Part shown: in pieces, positions 1-10,654 of the stretch
How the letters are laid out: each line of letters opens with the position of its first letter
Numbering within the stretch: the stretch's first letter is position 1
Source: Calendula officinalis
Lineage: Eukaryota > Streptophyta > Magnoliopsida > Asterales > Asteraceae
Assembly (NCBI GenBank): GCA_963853835.1
Contig: OY970824.1
Location: 563,001 to 627,000, forward strand
Direction: 5' to 3'
Length of the DNA stretch: 64,000 nucleotides
The notes under the pieces: model-generated
Told to the model about the DNA's origin: nothing
Seen by the model: the letters and a program-made list of their open reading frames with translations, nothing else
The model's database searches: none
Made by a program: the position numbers and the translations under genes

Positions 1-319
1 TATATGGCAAATATTTGGAAAATTCTTACTTCTTCTGATTCAAATTATATTCCTGGTCCCACAATTTTTTTAGATAAACGATTATAATGAGAGTTAGATT
101 AAGTTAAATTGGATATTTAGTAGGAAATGAGTATTACATTTTTTTAATAAAATGAGATGAATAATATCTAAAAGTATAAAATTCTGTAAATATATTACGG
201 AGTATTTCATTACATTAGAAGAGATACTTTGAAAAATGAAGTATTAGATTATAATTTATGATATGATTTGGAATTCTAGAGACAACATTAATGAGACATT
301 TGACTTCATTTAAAATTTT

Positions 320-1485
320 AGGAAAAAACGACGCATAAATAAATGTGTGCACGTTTGAAATCACGTATTCGTATTTTTACCTTTTCCGTTTTCCTTCAAT
401 TCCAATTCTTTTGCCGCCCCTATTCTTCCTCTCTGACTGCACCATCCATGCCCACGGCGATCTTCACCGGAAAACTCCATTAAAATACTCACTATCATCA
501 TCATCGCCATCTTCTTCTTCTTCTCTCTAAACACCTGGTTCGTTAAATTACCAATTTCTGTTTAATTCAAAAACCAATGATAAAAGAGTTAACGATCATC
601 TCCGTCTTCGATTTTAGGTACTAAACTATATTATTCTGTTCAATTCTTCACCAGTATCAACAGCGTTATTGTAAATTTTCACGTAATCATGATTTAGGTT
701 TTTAATTTTCATTTTTAACGGTTAAATTGCATACCTAACCTGTTCTAAACCGATTAAGCTATTATTCTGTTTCCGCGTGACTATTTTTCATGAGTAAATA
801 CTTAATATATACTCACTCCGTCCCTAAATAAAGTTCTCATTTCTGTTGGGCACAATATTTAAAGAGAAAGTTAGTGGTGTGGTTATTTGTAATAAATTTG
901 ATTAAAATATAAAGTTGATTTGGAGAGAGAAAGATTGTTAGTGGATAGTTAATAGTGGGGTCCATGATAATTATATTATTTTATTAAGTGGACCCCATCA
1001 ACTTGTGAAATGAGAACTTTATTTAGGGACAAAAATTCAAGGTGAAATGAGAACTTTATTTAGGGACGGAGGGGTAACTAATTTATACTTTTTGGCCGGA
1101 TTAAAGCGTGGTAGTATATTGTATTTAAGTAATTAATCGTTATCAACTTATTAATTAGTTGAATACAATATTCTTCTGTAGGGTCAATGCTTTTGTTAGA
1201 CCTTATACCGACAGAAATTTGTATTGATTGAGTAACTGACCTGATGTATATGTTAGGTATAATTGCATAAATCTCGTGCATAGAATATTATACAGACTGA
1301 AATAACTTCTGGCCAACCTGATTTTAGTAATCCAACAACTTTAAGAAGTTTAAGTATCATTAATTGTCAACAAGTTCTTTAATCCACCTTTCAAATTGTT
1401 ATTATTGGCAATTTTCTGAACTTTTCATGTTTTTATGCAGTTTTAGTGTATATTAGTAGGGATTCATCATAAGAAAGCTGATTAG
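320..1485 (+). promoter_or_regulatory. 5' leader and probable leader intron of the NIMA-related kinase gene
   Basis: The stretch before the kinase start codon looks like a plant 5' leader: a pyrimidine-rich segment with TCATCATCATCG and CTTCTTCTTCTTCTCTC runs near 490-530. A plausible leader intron runs from the GT after the AG at 615-616 to the ATGCAG ending at 1440, leaving about 45 nt before the ATG. The putative intron holds a Stowaway MITE (812-1074). Transcription start and splice sites are inferred from consensus only. If transcription starts upstream of 345, a 61-codon upstream ORF (345-530) would lie in the leader. Confidence 0.4.
812..1074. mobile_element. Stowaway-like MITE
   Basis: The ends are inverted copies: the left end reads CTCACTCCGTCCCTAAATAA and the right end, reverse-complemented, reads CCCCTCCGTCCCTAAATAA. 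Similarity continues through AAGTTCTCATTTC. Both ends are flanked by TA (810-811 and 1075-1076), the usual Tc1/mariner Stowaway target duplication. The right terminal sequence is partly duplicated: a second copy of the GAACTTTATTTAGGGAC stretch lies at about 1005-1030, just inside the outer copy. There is no coding capacity. It sits in the putative leader intron of the kinase gene. Confidence 0.85.
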
Positions 1486-4400
1486 ATGGAGAATTATGAA
1501 ATATTAGAACAGATTGGTAAAGGCTCGTTTGCTTCTGCTTTACTTGTGAGACATAAACATGAAAAGAAAAGGTGATTTTTTTTCTTCCTATTTAGTTTTT
1601 TGATAGATTATACACTTATATGTATTGATTTTGATTATAATTCCATATTTTCAGGTATGTTTTGAAGAAGATTCGGCTTGCCCGTCAATCTGATAGGACC
1701 CGTCGATCTGCTCTCCTTGAGGTTTTCATTGCTTCCCATTTATGGAATATATAATGATTCTTATTTTTTAACGAATAATATAAGTCATCTAAAATTGATA
1801 TAAATTGATTATTCAAAGCTGATATGTTTGTCTATTATGCAGATGGAACTGATTTCCACTGTGCAAAATCCATTTATTGTGGAATATAAAGATTCATGGG
1901 TTGAAAAGGTTTGTGTTTGACTGTTCGTATAAACTATTTTGCTTCAACTGGTTTTTTATGTTATTTCTGCATTTTAAATAAAATTTATATATATGTTTTT
2001 TCTTTTTTCTCTCAGGGATGCTATGTATGCATTGTTATAGCATACTGTGAAGGAGGGGATATGTAAGCTATATATTTCACCATTCTATAATTATTACTAT
2101 TTTTTTCTTCTTTTTTCTAATTATTTTTTCATATTTATAGGGCTGAAGCAATAAAAAAAGCCAATGGTGTTCATTTTCCAGAAGAGGTTTATTATTTAAT
2201 TTCTTCTATTTTTTTTGTTGCTATCTTGTTAATCTCATTGTTTTGTAAATCTCATTTATATTTTTATTTGTTTTTTTCTTTGCAGAAACTCTGCAAATGG
2301 CTCGTTGAGCTACTGGTGGCACTTGATTATTTGCATGTTAATCATATTATTCATCGTGATGTCAAGGTTAGTTGATGATAATACTATAATATTATTTTTT
2401 ATTAATTAACGTATCTGATTATGTCATAATATGATGGATTATTTTCTTTTCACTTCAGTGTTCAAATATATTCCTAACAAGAGATCAACATATCCAACTT
2501 GGTAGTACTAATAATTAACCATCTTCTAACTAAAATTTTGAAACTTTGTCTAATTTTTTTTATTTTTTATTTTCAGGTGATTTTGGTCTTGCAAAAATGT
2601 TGACTTCTGATGATCTTGCATCCTCGGTAATTAACATTGCTTCGATTTTTATATTTTCTAGATTTTATCGAGTTTAAACTTAATTAATACGGAGTATTTA
2701 ATAATTTATAATCCAATATCCCTCTTATAACTGCTTCATTTTCAGGTTGTTGGAACTCCTAGTTACATGTGCCCTGAACTTCTTGCAGATATACCTTATG
2801 GTTCTAAATCAGACATATGGTCATTAGGTAATTCATAATACCTTTATTTAAATTATTATTTTGTCACCTTTTTCTGGCCTTTTAATGTAAATTTTGCATA
2901 TAACTTGTTCAGGATGTTGCATGTATGAAATGGCGGCTTTCAAGAACGCGTTTAAAGCTTTTGTAAGTTATTCCTATAAACTTTCTATAGATTTATTATA
3001 CCAAATTAACATAATACTAATCAAATTTTAAACTCATTTTTTGAGCAGGACATGCAATCTTTGATCAACAAAATAAACAAATCTATAGTGTCTCCACTTC
3101 CGACCATGTATTCTGGCACATTGTGAGTTAGTCAATTGGCCGTATGATTTAATTTTTCTTTTTTTGTCACCTTTTTTATTAATTAATATATTTTATCTAT
3201 ATATTTATAGCCGAGGGCTTATTAAGAGTATGCTGAGGAAAAACCCAGAAATGAGACCAAGTGTACGTAATTATTTATTTATTTATTTATTTTAACCCAT
3301 CTGTAATGGCCCAATTAGCTTAAAAGAGAACAGGTGGAACCAATTAAAAATTTGCCCATATATTTTTTAACGAATTGGTATAGTTCTTGTCATTATATTT
3401 GACAAGCTACTTATCTTTAAAAATTAATTAAAATTTTGGAGAGAAGTGTTTCGACCCGACCCGTACAAAAAACCCGGTTTTGTATTTAACTATTTATATG
3501 GATTTTTAAATTAAAATTTGTAGGCTGCTGATTTGCTCAAACATTCACATCTTCAACCATACGTATACAAACTCCATCTAAACTTGAACGGGCCAAGACA
3601 CCATAAACTTCCAGCCCGTTTGACAGAATACAACTATGAAAAGAAAACAACATTCATTGAGCCCGACCCGCGACCCGTTCATCTTCACAATGAAAAAAGG
3701 CGATCTTTTAACAGTGATAATAGAGGTTTAAATCCTAGTATTTCTGAAAATGATGAATATTCTTCATGCTCTCAAAATTCAACAAGAAAGCTATCGATTG
3801 GTAGTGTTGAAGAATATATACATACAGAGAAGTTAGTTGCTGCAAAAACATTAAATGGTGTCAGGACCCCGAGAATTAATAATGCAAAATATTCGATTAA
3901 TACTCCCAGAAGGCAAATAATTAGAGGGAGTTCAGATCGTGATTTGGTATGTTTTTGTTAACCAATTATATGTTTTTCTTTTAGTAAATTACAGAAATTG
4001 TCCAGCGGTCTTTCGAATTTTATGATTTTCTCCTTGTACTTTTTTTTTGGTTTTTTTTGTCTCTATAGTTTCTGATTTCCCCTATTTTTGTCCTTCTGTC
4101 TATATTGGTCCGTTAACTAACCTCACATTTTTTTATATGACCCAAACTTTTTTGTATAAAACGATTAAGGAGGTTGTACGCATTAAAAATACACTTTTGA
4201 TGATTTTTTTTATCAACTTGACCCGTTTCCTTTTAATTTTGCCCATTTGACCCGTTAGAGATACAAAAGAAACCCAACTTTATACATTTACAAGTAAATA
4301 TGTTGATCTGCCGTCTCCATTTTTTATATGTATTTCTTTTTAATTTTATACATTATGAAAGATTAAGGTTTTATTTCTGTTATGTGTTTCAGCTCCCAAT

Positions 4401-4974
4401 ATCACAAACTCCCACCAACCAATCATCAAGAACAAATCGTAGGACATCTTTACCCTTATCAAGAAAACCCACAAAATCCCACTTGGGTATCGAATCACCA
4501 GACGTATCCGTCAACGCTCCACGGATCGACAAAATGACTGAATTCCAACCCGACCCGTTGACCCGACCCGTTACCAAAACCTCTTCAACATCAGCTCAAT
4601 GTTCTTCCATTACATCTCCAACCACCATCCATAACCGATCAGTTACAATCGACACGTGTACGGTCACGAAAACCATAAACCCGACCCAAACCCATCAAAC
4701 AACAACTGTCAGTGGGGCCCACAATTGGAGTGATGCCACGTCAGCAGATTCACGTGGGCAGAGACGTAACACATTTGACATGTCATCGCACCAGCAACGG
4801 GCCGAAGCATTAGAAGGGTTGTTGGAGTTTAGTGCACAGTTGATGCAACAAGAACGGATTGAAGAATTGGCGGTTTTGTTGAAACCATTTGGGCCCGAAA
4901 TAGTGTCGTCTAGAGAAACTGCTATTTGGTTGTCAAAGAGCTTTAAAGGAGCCCGTGTTGCTAAGGATTTGTAG
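1486..4974 (+). CDS. NEK: NIMA-related serine/threonine kinase (plant NEK1-3 type)
   Basis: Fourteen exons: 1486-1571, 1655-1721, 1843-1908, 2016-2062, 2141-2186, 2286-2366, 2459-2501, 2577-2626, 2746-2827, 2913-2962, 3049-3122, 3211-3262, 3524-3946, 4393-4974. All introns are GT-AG. The spliced frame is 1749 nt, giving 582 aa. An N-terminal kinase domain (about 4-258) has the catalytic lysine in YVLKKIRLAR (K33), HRDVKCSN (D129), DFG at 147-149, and the activation-loop GTPSYMCPE with Thr166. The long C-terminal tail is basic and Ser/Thr-rich, ending in a conserved block around ALEGLLEFSA and LLKPFG typical of plant NEK1-3. Family members act in microtubule organisation, cell expansion and organ growth. 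Oddity: the third position of the Gly-rich loop is Ala (GKGSFAS). Start chosen because it begins the conserved MENYEILEQIGKG. The exact paralogue is not decided. Confidence 0.93.
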
Positions 4975-5762
4975 TGTGTTTTTGTCACATTTTGGTGTTT
5001 GTTTTTGTTTGGAGTTAAGTTGGTTATGAACTACTTGTTCATGGAAATTAGGATCGGTTTATGTACGTGGTGGTAATATCACACTCAAGTCATTGCTTTG
5101 ACCGAACCATAGGCCGAAAAGAAAAAAAAATTTAGATACTTGTTACAGGCCTGACCAAGAGCGCAAAAGAGCTTTATTTAGAATTAGAGTAAGGGCACGC
5201 CATTTGCAATGCCTTTTCTTGCTTTCGACAGGACCCCCTTCCGACAGGAGAAAAAAGATTACGCCAATGCCAATTGCCAATGATATAGAGTTACCAATTT
5301 ACTTGTTAATGAGTCAATTTGGGTTGTTCTTTTCTTTAATTTTTAGTGATCAGACAAAAAAGAAAAATTATACTCCCTCCGTCCTAAATTAATTGTTTAC
5401 TAAACAAAAGGCACACAGTTCTAAGATACACATTTTGACCTAACCCATTTGAAAAACTCTAGTTCTAGTTGTAAGTAAAGTTAAAGGAAACAACAATTGA
5501 AAAATCAACCTATGAATTAGAGGTAAATCACCTTATTAGAAATGTTAACACATGAGAATAATCACAAACAATAATACAATCACAAAACCATATCTTTACT
5601 TCATTTCACGTCGCCAAAAGGCAAAAAAAAAAACGTACATCAACAATAAAATATTAAAATCAAATATCAGAATGTGTATAGATAAATATTTGTGAAAAAA
5701 TTGAACACATAAAACTCGGGTACCTAGGAAGTATGAACAGATGATGATGATGATATCAACTT
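4975..5762. other. Intergenic region between convergent kinase and LIFEGUARD genes
   Basis: The two genes converge here, so both 3' ends and untranslated regions must lie in this 790 bp. I see no coding frame. A single Stowaway-type end (TACTCCCTCCGTCC at 5371) is present without a matching right end, so it is probably a truncated element. Confidence 0.6.
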
Positions 5763-7400
5763 TCAAGTGTCGGCTGCTCTTAAAATAGTAAGCAATGAAA
5801 TGAAAAGATTGATTATATCCAAGTATAAAGCAACCGCAGCCCATATGTATTCATCATAAGTGTATCGTTTGATTAAATTGTCGGTATCGTACACAATGTA
5901 ACCACAGAAAACAATTGCTGATAAACCCCCGTATATCATAACTGAAATCTTGCCCATCGGAAAGAAAATCTGCAAAAAAAAGATTATTATTATAAATAAT
6001 ATATTTTTTATAAAAAATTAAAATCATAATGAACAAATAAGATTAGCAACCAACATACCTGAATGAAAGAAAAGACGACAAGCACCATAACAGAACCGAA
6101 CAAAAATGGCCCCAAGAAATTGAAGTCATAACCTCTCTTTGCCGCGCAAAATGTGAACAGAGTGAGACTCACGACAACCACAGCTGTCAAAATAACTGCT
6201 TCCAAAATGATTTTCCCTGCATATATTCAAAATATACCTAGCAATTAAACAACTTGACCAGAAAAAGAAACACAAAAATTGCATCTTCAATCTATCGATT
6301 TGTCTCAGATTGCTTATTCTTGCGGATTACAAGGTTTTTTATACATTTTTCACAATAATCATGGTTGATTTGTAACGAAAAACCAAATTCAATGTTTTGA
6401 AAAGTCAACAATTCTTTCTATTTCCCTGGTGCTGATCTTGTGGAGTTTGATTGAAAGATGCAATAAACATACCACAAAGAACAGGTGTTCTTTTTGGGTT
6501 CGAGATTGACCGAGTTTGATTTGATAACTCAAAAAACTCAAAAACATAAACTAGAACCATGATTAATAAAACACACTCAGTTTGAGAGCTTGAATAGCTA
6601 GATATTTTTTAGAAAATTATTTTCAACAAAACTAGCTCCATTCGAGCTCGATCCAGAAACATCAACCAAACCTTGACCATATGTGCATACATATTAACAT
6701 ATACACAGGCCCGAAAAGGGGGGAACTCTATAAGATTTTAAGTCAATTTTATAAATATGAATTTGAATTGCTACATGTTTCGATCTAATATTTGTAGTCG
6801 AACTTGATGAGCTAGAATCAAATTCTGGCTCAAATTAATCCGAGAAAACACGGACTATTGCAGCACTAACTATAATCATGATCTGAAACACAAAGCAGAT
6901 TAATATTTGAACAAATTGTTCAGCGTTTGACTTACCGCTAGTGAATGCACATGTCAAACCAACTGCAAAAGCAAGAGAGATCGTGAAGATCCCGAGAAGC
7001 AAATAGTTGACTGGATGACGTTGATAATAATATGACAACGGGCACAGAGCTGTAGAACACAAAAATCATAACCACAAATTATTCGAAAATTCAAGCAAAG
7101 GTAAATTCGGAATGAAAATTGGAAAATTGAAATCATAATCATACTTATGAATGGAGCAATGATCAGAAGAATGTAACAAGCGAATCCAGCGTTTGTGGTT
7201 GTTAAAAAAGTGACGACAGGATGATATGTGATGACGAAAGCACCGACGGCGGCGGTGAGGAGTAATTGTATGGCGACGATTGAGTATATCTTACGAATAA
7301 ACGACCACCGGAGCTCCGGTGACTCCGACATGATCGGATACAGCGAGTAGCCTGATCCCGACTCAAGGTCGGTTTTCAGAAACGGTTGTTGATTCCACAT
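5763..7400 (-). CDS. LFG: Bax inhibitor-1 family membrane protein (LIFEGUARD-like)
   Basis: Four exons on the minus strand: 7400-7145, 7049-6936, 6216-6059 and 5969-5763. All splice sites are GT-AG and the frame is 735 nt, giving 244 aa, the usual size for plant LIFEGUARD proteins. A charged N-terminus (MWNQQPFLKTDLESG) is followed by a BI-1 domain with about seven hydrophobic segments. Recognisable family stretches are YYYQRHPVNYLLLGIFT, GLTCAFTSGK, FNFLGPFLFG and the C-terminal YIVYDTDNLIKRYTYDEYIW with its acidic residues. The family sits in ER, vacuolar or Golgi membranes and modulates cell death, calcium handling and, in crops, powdery-mildew susceptibility. Intron 2 (6217-6935) is the longest and contains repetitive CGAGTTTGA-like sequence. 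Which LFG paralogue this is cannot be fixed here. Confidence 0.93.
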
Positions 7401-8158
7401 CTTGAACGAATTTTTCTAAATTGCAGTCGTTTAATCACAAATCCAGATGAAATTGAGGAAATTAGGGTTTTGGATTCTGATATGCACAAAGAGGTCCGGA
7501 CTTCACGAAGAAAAAAAGATGGGAGCCAGGGAAAATAAAAGTAAATTAGAGTTTTTGAATGTGCTTTTTTACATTAAAGAAATATAAAATTGTGAGTAGA
7601 TTACTTCAGAATTTTAAAAGGGTGATTTAAAAAATTATTTTAAATTATTTTCAAATCTTATCAAAAATAATAGTGTAATGTTACACAAAATTTACATGTA
7701 AATATACTTGGATCGCACAATTTACAAACTGACTCTATTGATAATTCATGAAGCATCTTATTTATATCTTATTTATGTTATTCTCGCTAAATATAACAAG
7801 TTATTTTTTCATCCATGTGTTGCGATCCATATACTTTGATGTGGAGTTATAAAAATGTATGACATGATATGATTAGTCTGGATATCAAACCAATCACAAC
7901 AATCTTACATTCAAGAAAAAAAATCAAACAACAAAATATGGTTAGGGATTAATTGGATCAAACAAGTCAAATACATTAAAAATGTCAACTTTTAAAATAT
8001 ATATGTACAAATTAATTACATTAAATGATGGCGTATTGCAAAAACTAGAAAACTGTAACATTGTCATTTTTATTTTTTTAATGGTAAGGGGAAAACCATG
8101 AGAGCTTTGGCAATGCCGTCACCCTCAAGGCACCCACAAAAAAAACTTTTAATTAAAG
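7401..8158. other. Upstream region of the LIFEGUARD-like gene
   Basis: The 5' leader and promoter of the minus-strand gene should lie in 7401 to about 7560, where a mixed-composition leader gives way to strongly AT-rich sequence. No further gene, repeat with defined ends, or clear regulatory site is visible up to 8158. Confidence 0.5.
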
Positions 8159-8570
8159 CTAGCAAGAAACTAGCAAAAGAAAAGAGTAGGTCTGAATGTT
8201 GGAGAACGCCATATCGACCGAAGCATCACTTGAACGATTAAAGACCAAATGATTCCGGGATTTCCAAACTACCCAAAGAAAAACGTAAACAACCCCGATG
8301 AACACCTTCATCTTAGTCCACGTGAAACCATTCCTGAAGCCCCAGTTTAAGATCGAATCCACTGTGGTAGGGATCACCGATTCAATCCCCCACCAAACCT
8401 TGATTCTGTTACATAGGTCACGAGAGAACGGGCAAGTGGCAAAAAGATGATCTTCATTTTCATCGTCATTATTACACATCGGGCATGAGCGAGATAAGAA
8501 AGTAATACCCTGATTGGCAAGATTCGCTTTAGTAGGCATACGTCTAAGACCAATTTCCCAAGCATTGATT
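8159..8570 (-). pseudogene. LINE (non-LTR retrotransposon) ORF2 C-terminal remnant with zf-RVT domain
   Basis: The frame 8539-8159 encodes the zinc-binding domain found after plant LINE reverse transcriptases. It starts with PTKANLANQGI, followed by CPMC, EDHLFATC and W-rich segments (VWW, FLWVVWKSRNHLVFN). In the family this region lies downstream of the reverse transcriptase. Here the endonuclease and polymerase are missing and similarity starts abruptly near 8570, so the copy is 5'-truncated, as is usual for LINEs. A poly-A tail is not clear, although an A-rich run occurs near 8139. It is not expected to be functional. Confidence 0.8.
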
Positions 8571-8756
8571 TAATGAGAACAATGTCATTATAAATGTAGG
8601 GCATATGATAATTTATATTTAATGAGCTGATAATTACAATATAAAAATAAATTCAAATTTAATGCATCTTCTAAAATGATAGTTTTTAGAATGCATTAAT
8701 GTCAATCTATGCATATTTAGGAAATTGTCACTTTATTAATGTACGTTGTCGTATGT

Positions 8757-9286
8757 TGTCACACCCCGCCAAAATGGTTTTTAAAGAAAATAGTTTGCGG
8801 AAGAACGGACGTGCGACTTTCATGAATAACACGAGCATATGATTATCGTAAACAATAAATGTTTCAAAATCTAAATAATATATGAAATAAAGTGGTTCAC
8901 AAAATTTAATGTTAACAAAGTAATTGAAATGTAAAAAGAAAATGTTTTTAATAAATCGTGGCATCTTGACACATGCATGCTCGTGATCCAATGCTACTAA
9001 GACTCGTGCTTCAACTTAGCTACCTGAAAAACATATGAAAAATGATCAACAAAATTGTTGAGTGAATCCACAGGTTTATAGTTTGTTTTGAAATCCAAAG
9101 CTTTCTGTATGCCATCAATGACATAAATTGTATAATGAAACAGTGTCGGAAAATAATTTGAAGTCCAAAATGTTCATGTGCCAACCATGGCATAAATTGT
9201 GTGATGAAATAATGTTGGAAAATGATTTGCCACCACGGGCTGTAATCTGATAATAATTGAATTGTTGAAATATTGAAACACATAAG

Positions 9287-9329
<43 letters not shown>

Positions 9330-10535
9330 ATGACTGATATCCATTAAAATGTCGATCCTAAGTCCATAACCAAAACTCCAACTCTAATAATGATGTTACT
9401 GAATCAAAGATATGCACTCCCTGATTTGATCACACTGTGGGAGGAAGAGTCTTAGCCAATGGTATCATCTGCATATCCAGGGTCTAGTCGCAACTAGCTA
9501 ATGATTATGGGATGTAAGCTACATCTAAACTTAGTCTGAGCATAAGGATTAATTGTCATGGTTTAAGATATGTTTCACCACAAGTAAAATAAATAGTCAC
9601 AGTACGCTTTACTGAAACATAACGATAGATAATGTAAACATTTATAAAAGCATTTGATATGTTTTTCACCCCAAAACAATGTAAAAACGTAGTAAAAAGA
9701 GGGGCTGTGGACTCACCTGATTTAATGCTAGCAAAATGCAAATGATAATGTGCAAATCTGACAATGACTTCTTAAAGCCCTAAACGCATAAGAACAATAA
9801 TAATGAGAGACGGCTTTAATGGCACGTCTATGCTAGATGTTTCACTCCAATGATTGGTTTTTAAAATAGCGTTAGGTGTGAGCGATATGTTGGTGACTTT
9901 GTTGTATAGATTTAGTTCACTAATAACCTTGTATTTTGAATACATTCGCTTATATTTTTATAAATTCTGATAAAAGTTTGTAGTTATATTGAACTTTTGA
10001 TTATGTATTTATTATAGTGTTAGTATATTTCCTGTTTGATAAGAGGTTAGTAATAAATACATAAGTATATAAATAATTTAGACAATTAATTAATTATAAT
10101 AATCAAAATAATATATATTAAATTGGTATATCACTATATGAATAAATAATTAATTATTAAATAATGTAAGTAAGTATTAATCAAGTAAATAGTAAAATAA
10201 ATAATCAATAAAAATATATATTAATTTAGAAGATCCAACTTAAATGAAAGAATAAAAGGAATCAAGTTTAATGGTATTGAGCTGGATCAAATTCTTCCTG
10301 GTGGACTTTTCGAAGAAGGACTGTTGGGCTAAAAGCCTTGCTGGGTCGAAGACTACTGCTGGGCTGAAAACACTTCTGGGCCGGAGTTTGTTCACATGAG
10401 AGAGATGAGGATGAAAGTTAATAGGTATTAGAGGTAGGTAGATTAGGGTGTGAGGTTTTGAGTGGTAGATATAATCTAGGCATGGATTTAATTATAAAAA
10501 TAATAACTAAAAGGAGAGAATTTCGGGTGATTGGG
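8757..10535 (-). repeat. Probable degenerate LTR-derived sequence
   Basis: The block starts with TGTCACACCCCGCC, which read on the minus strand is a terminal ...GGGGTGTGACA. About 270 bp inside is ACCTGAAAAAC...GTTGAGTGAAT. The solo LTR at 34625-37487, also on the minus strand, has a similar layout (ACCTGTAGAATGG...GCTGAGTGAAT). The other end may lie near AATTTCGGG at about 10525, comparable with AATTTCAGGG at the end of the second LTR. I could not find a target duplication, so boundaries and identity are tentative. A run of 37 A (9292-9328) lies inside. No gene is seen here. Confidence 0.35.
9292..9328 (+). repeat. Poly-A tract (37 A)
   Basis: An uninterrupted run of A, read as poly-T on the other strand. 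It lies in non-coding repeat sequence, with no recognisable retroposon body directly upstream. Confidence 0.95.
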
Positions 10536-10654
10536 GTGCCGAGTGGGTAGTGTAGCATACGGAATTACGGATGGTTGAGATTTAAATTTTAAATGTGGTT
10601 TTTGTTAATATCATCAATTTAATGATACCGGTACATTTATCTTGTAATATGTTT

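Noticed and set aside
3533..3961. Independent 142-codon gene
   Set aside because: It is exon 13 of the NIMA-related kinase gene read on into intron 13.
5371..5600. Stowaway MITE starting TACTCCCTCCGTCC
   Set aside because: Only one end is present. No inverted partner was found within a plausible distance.
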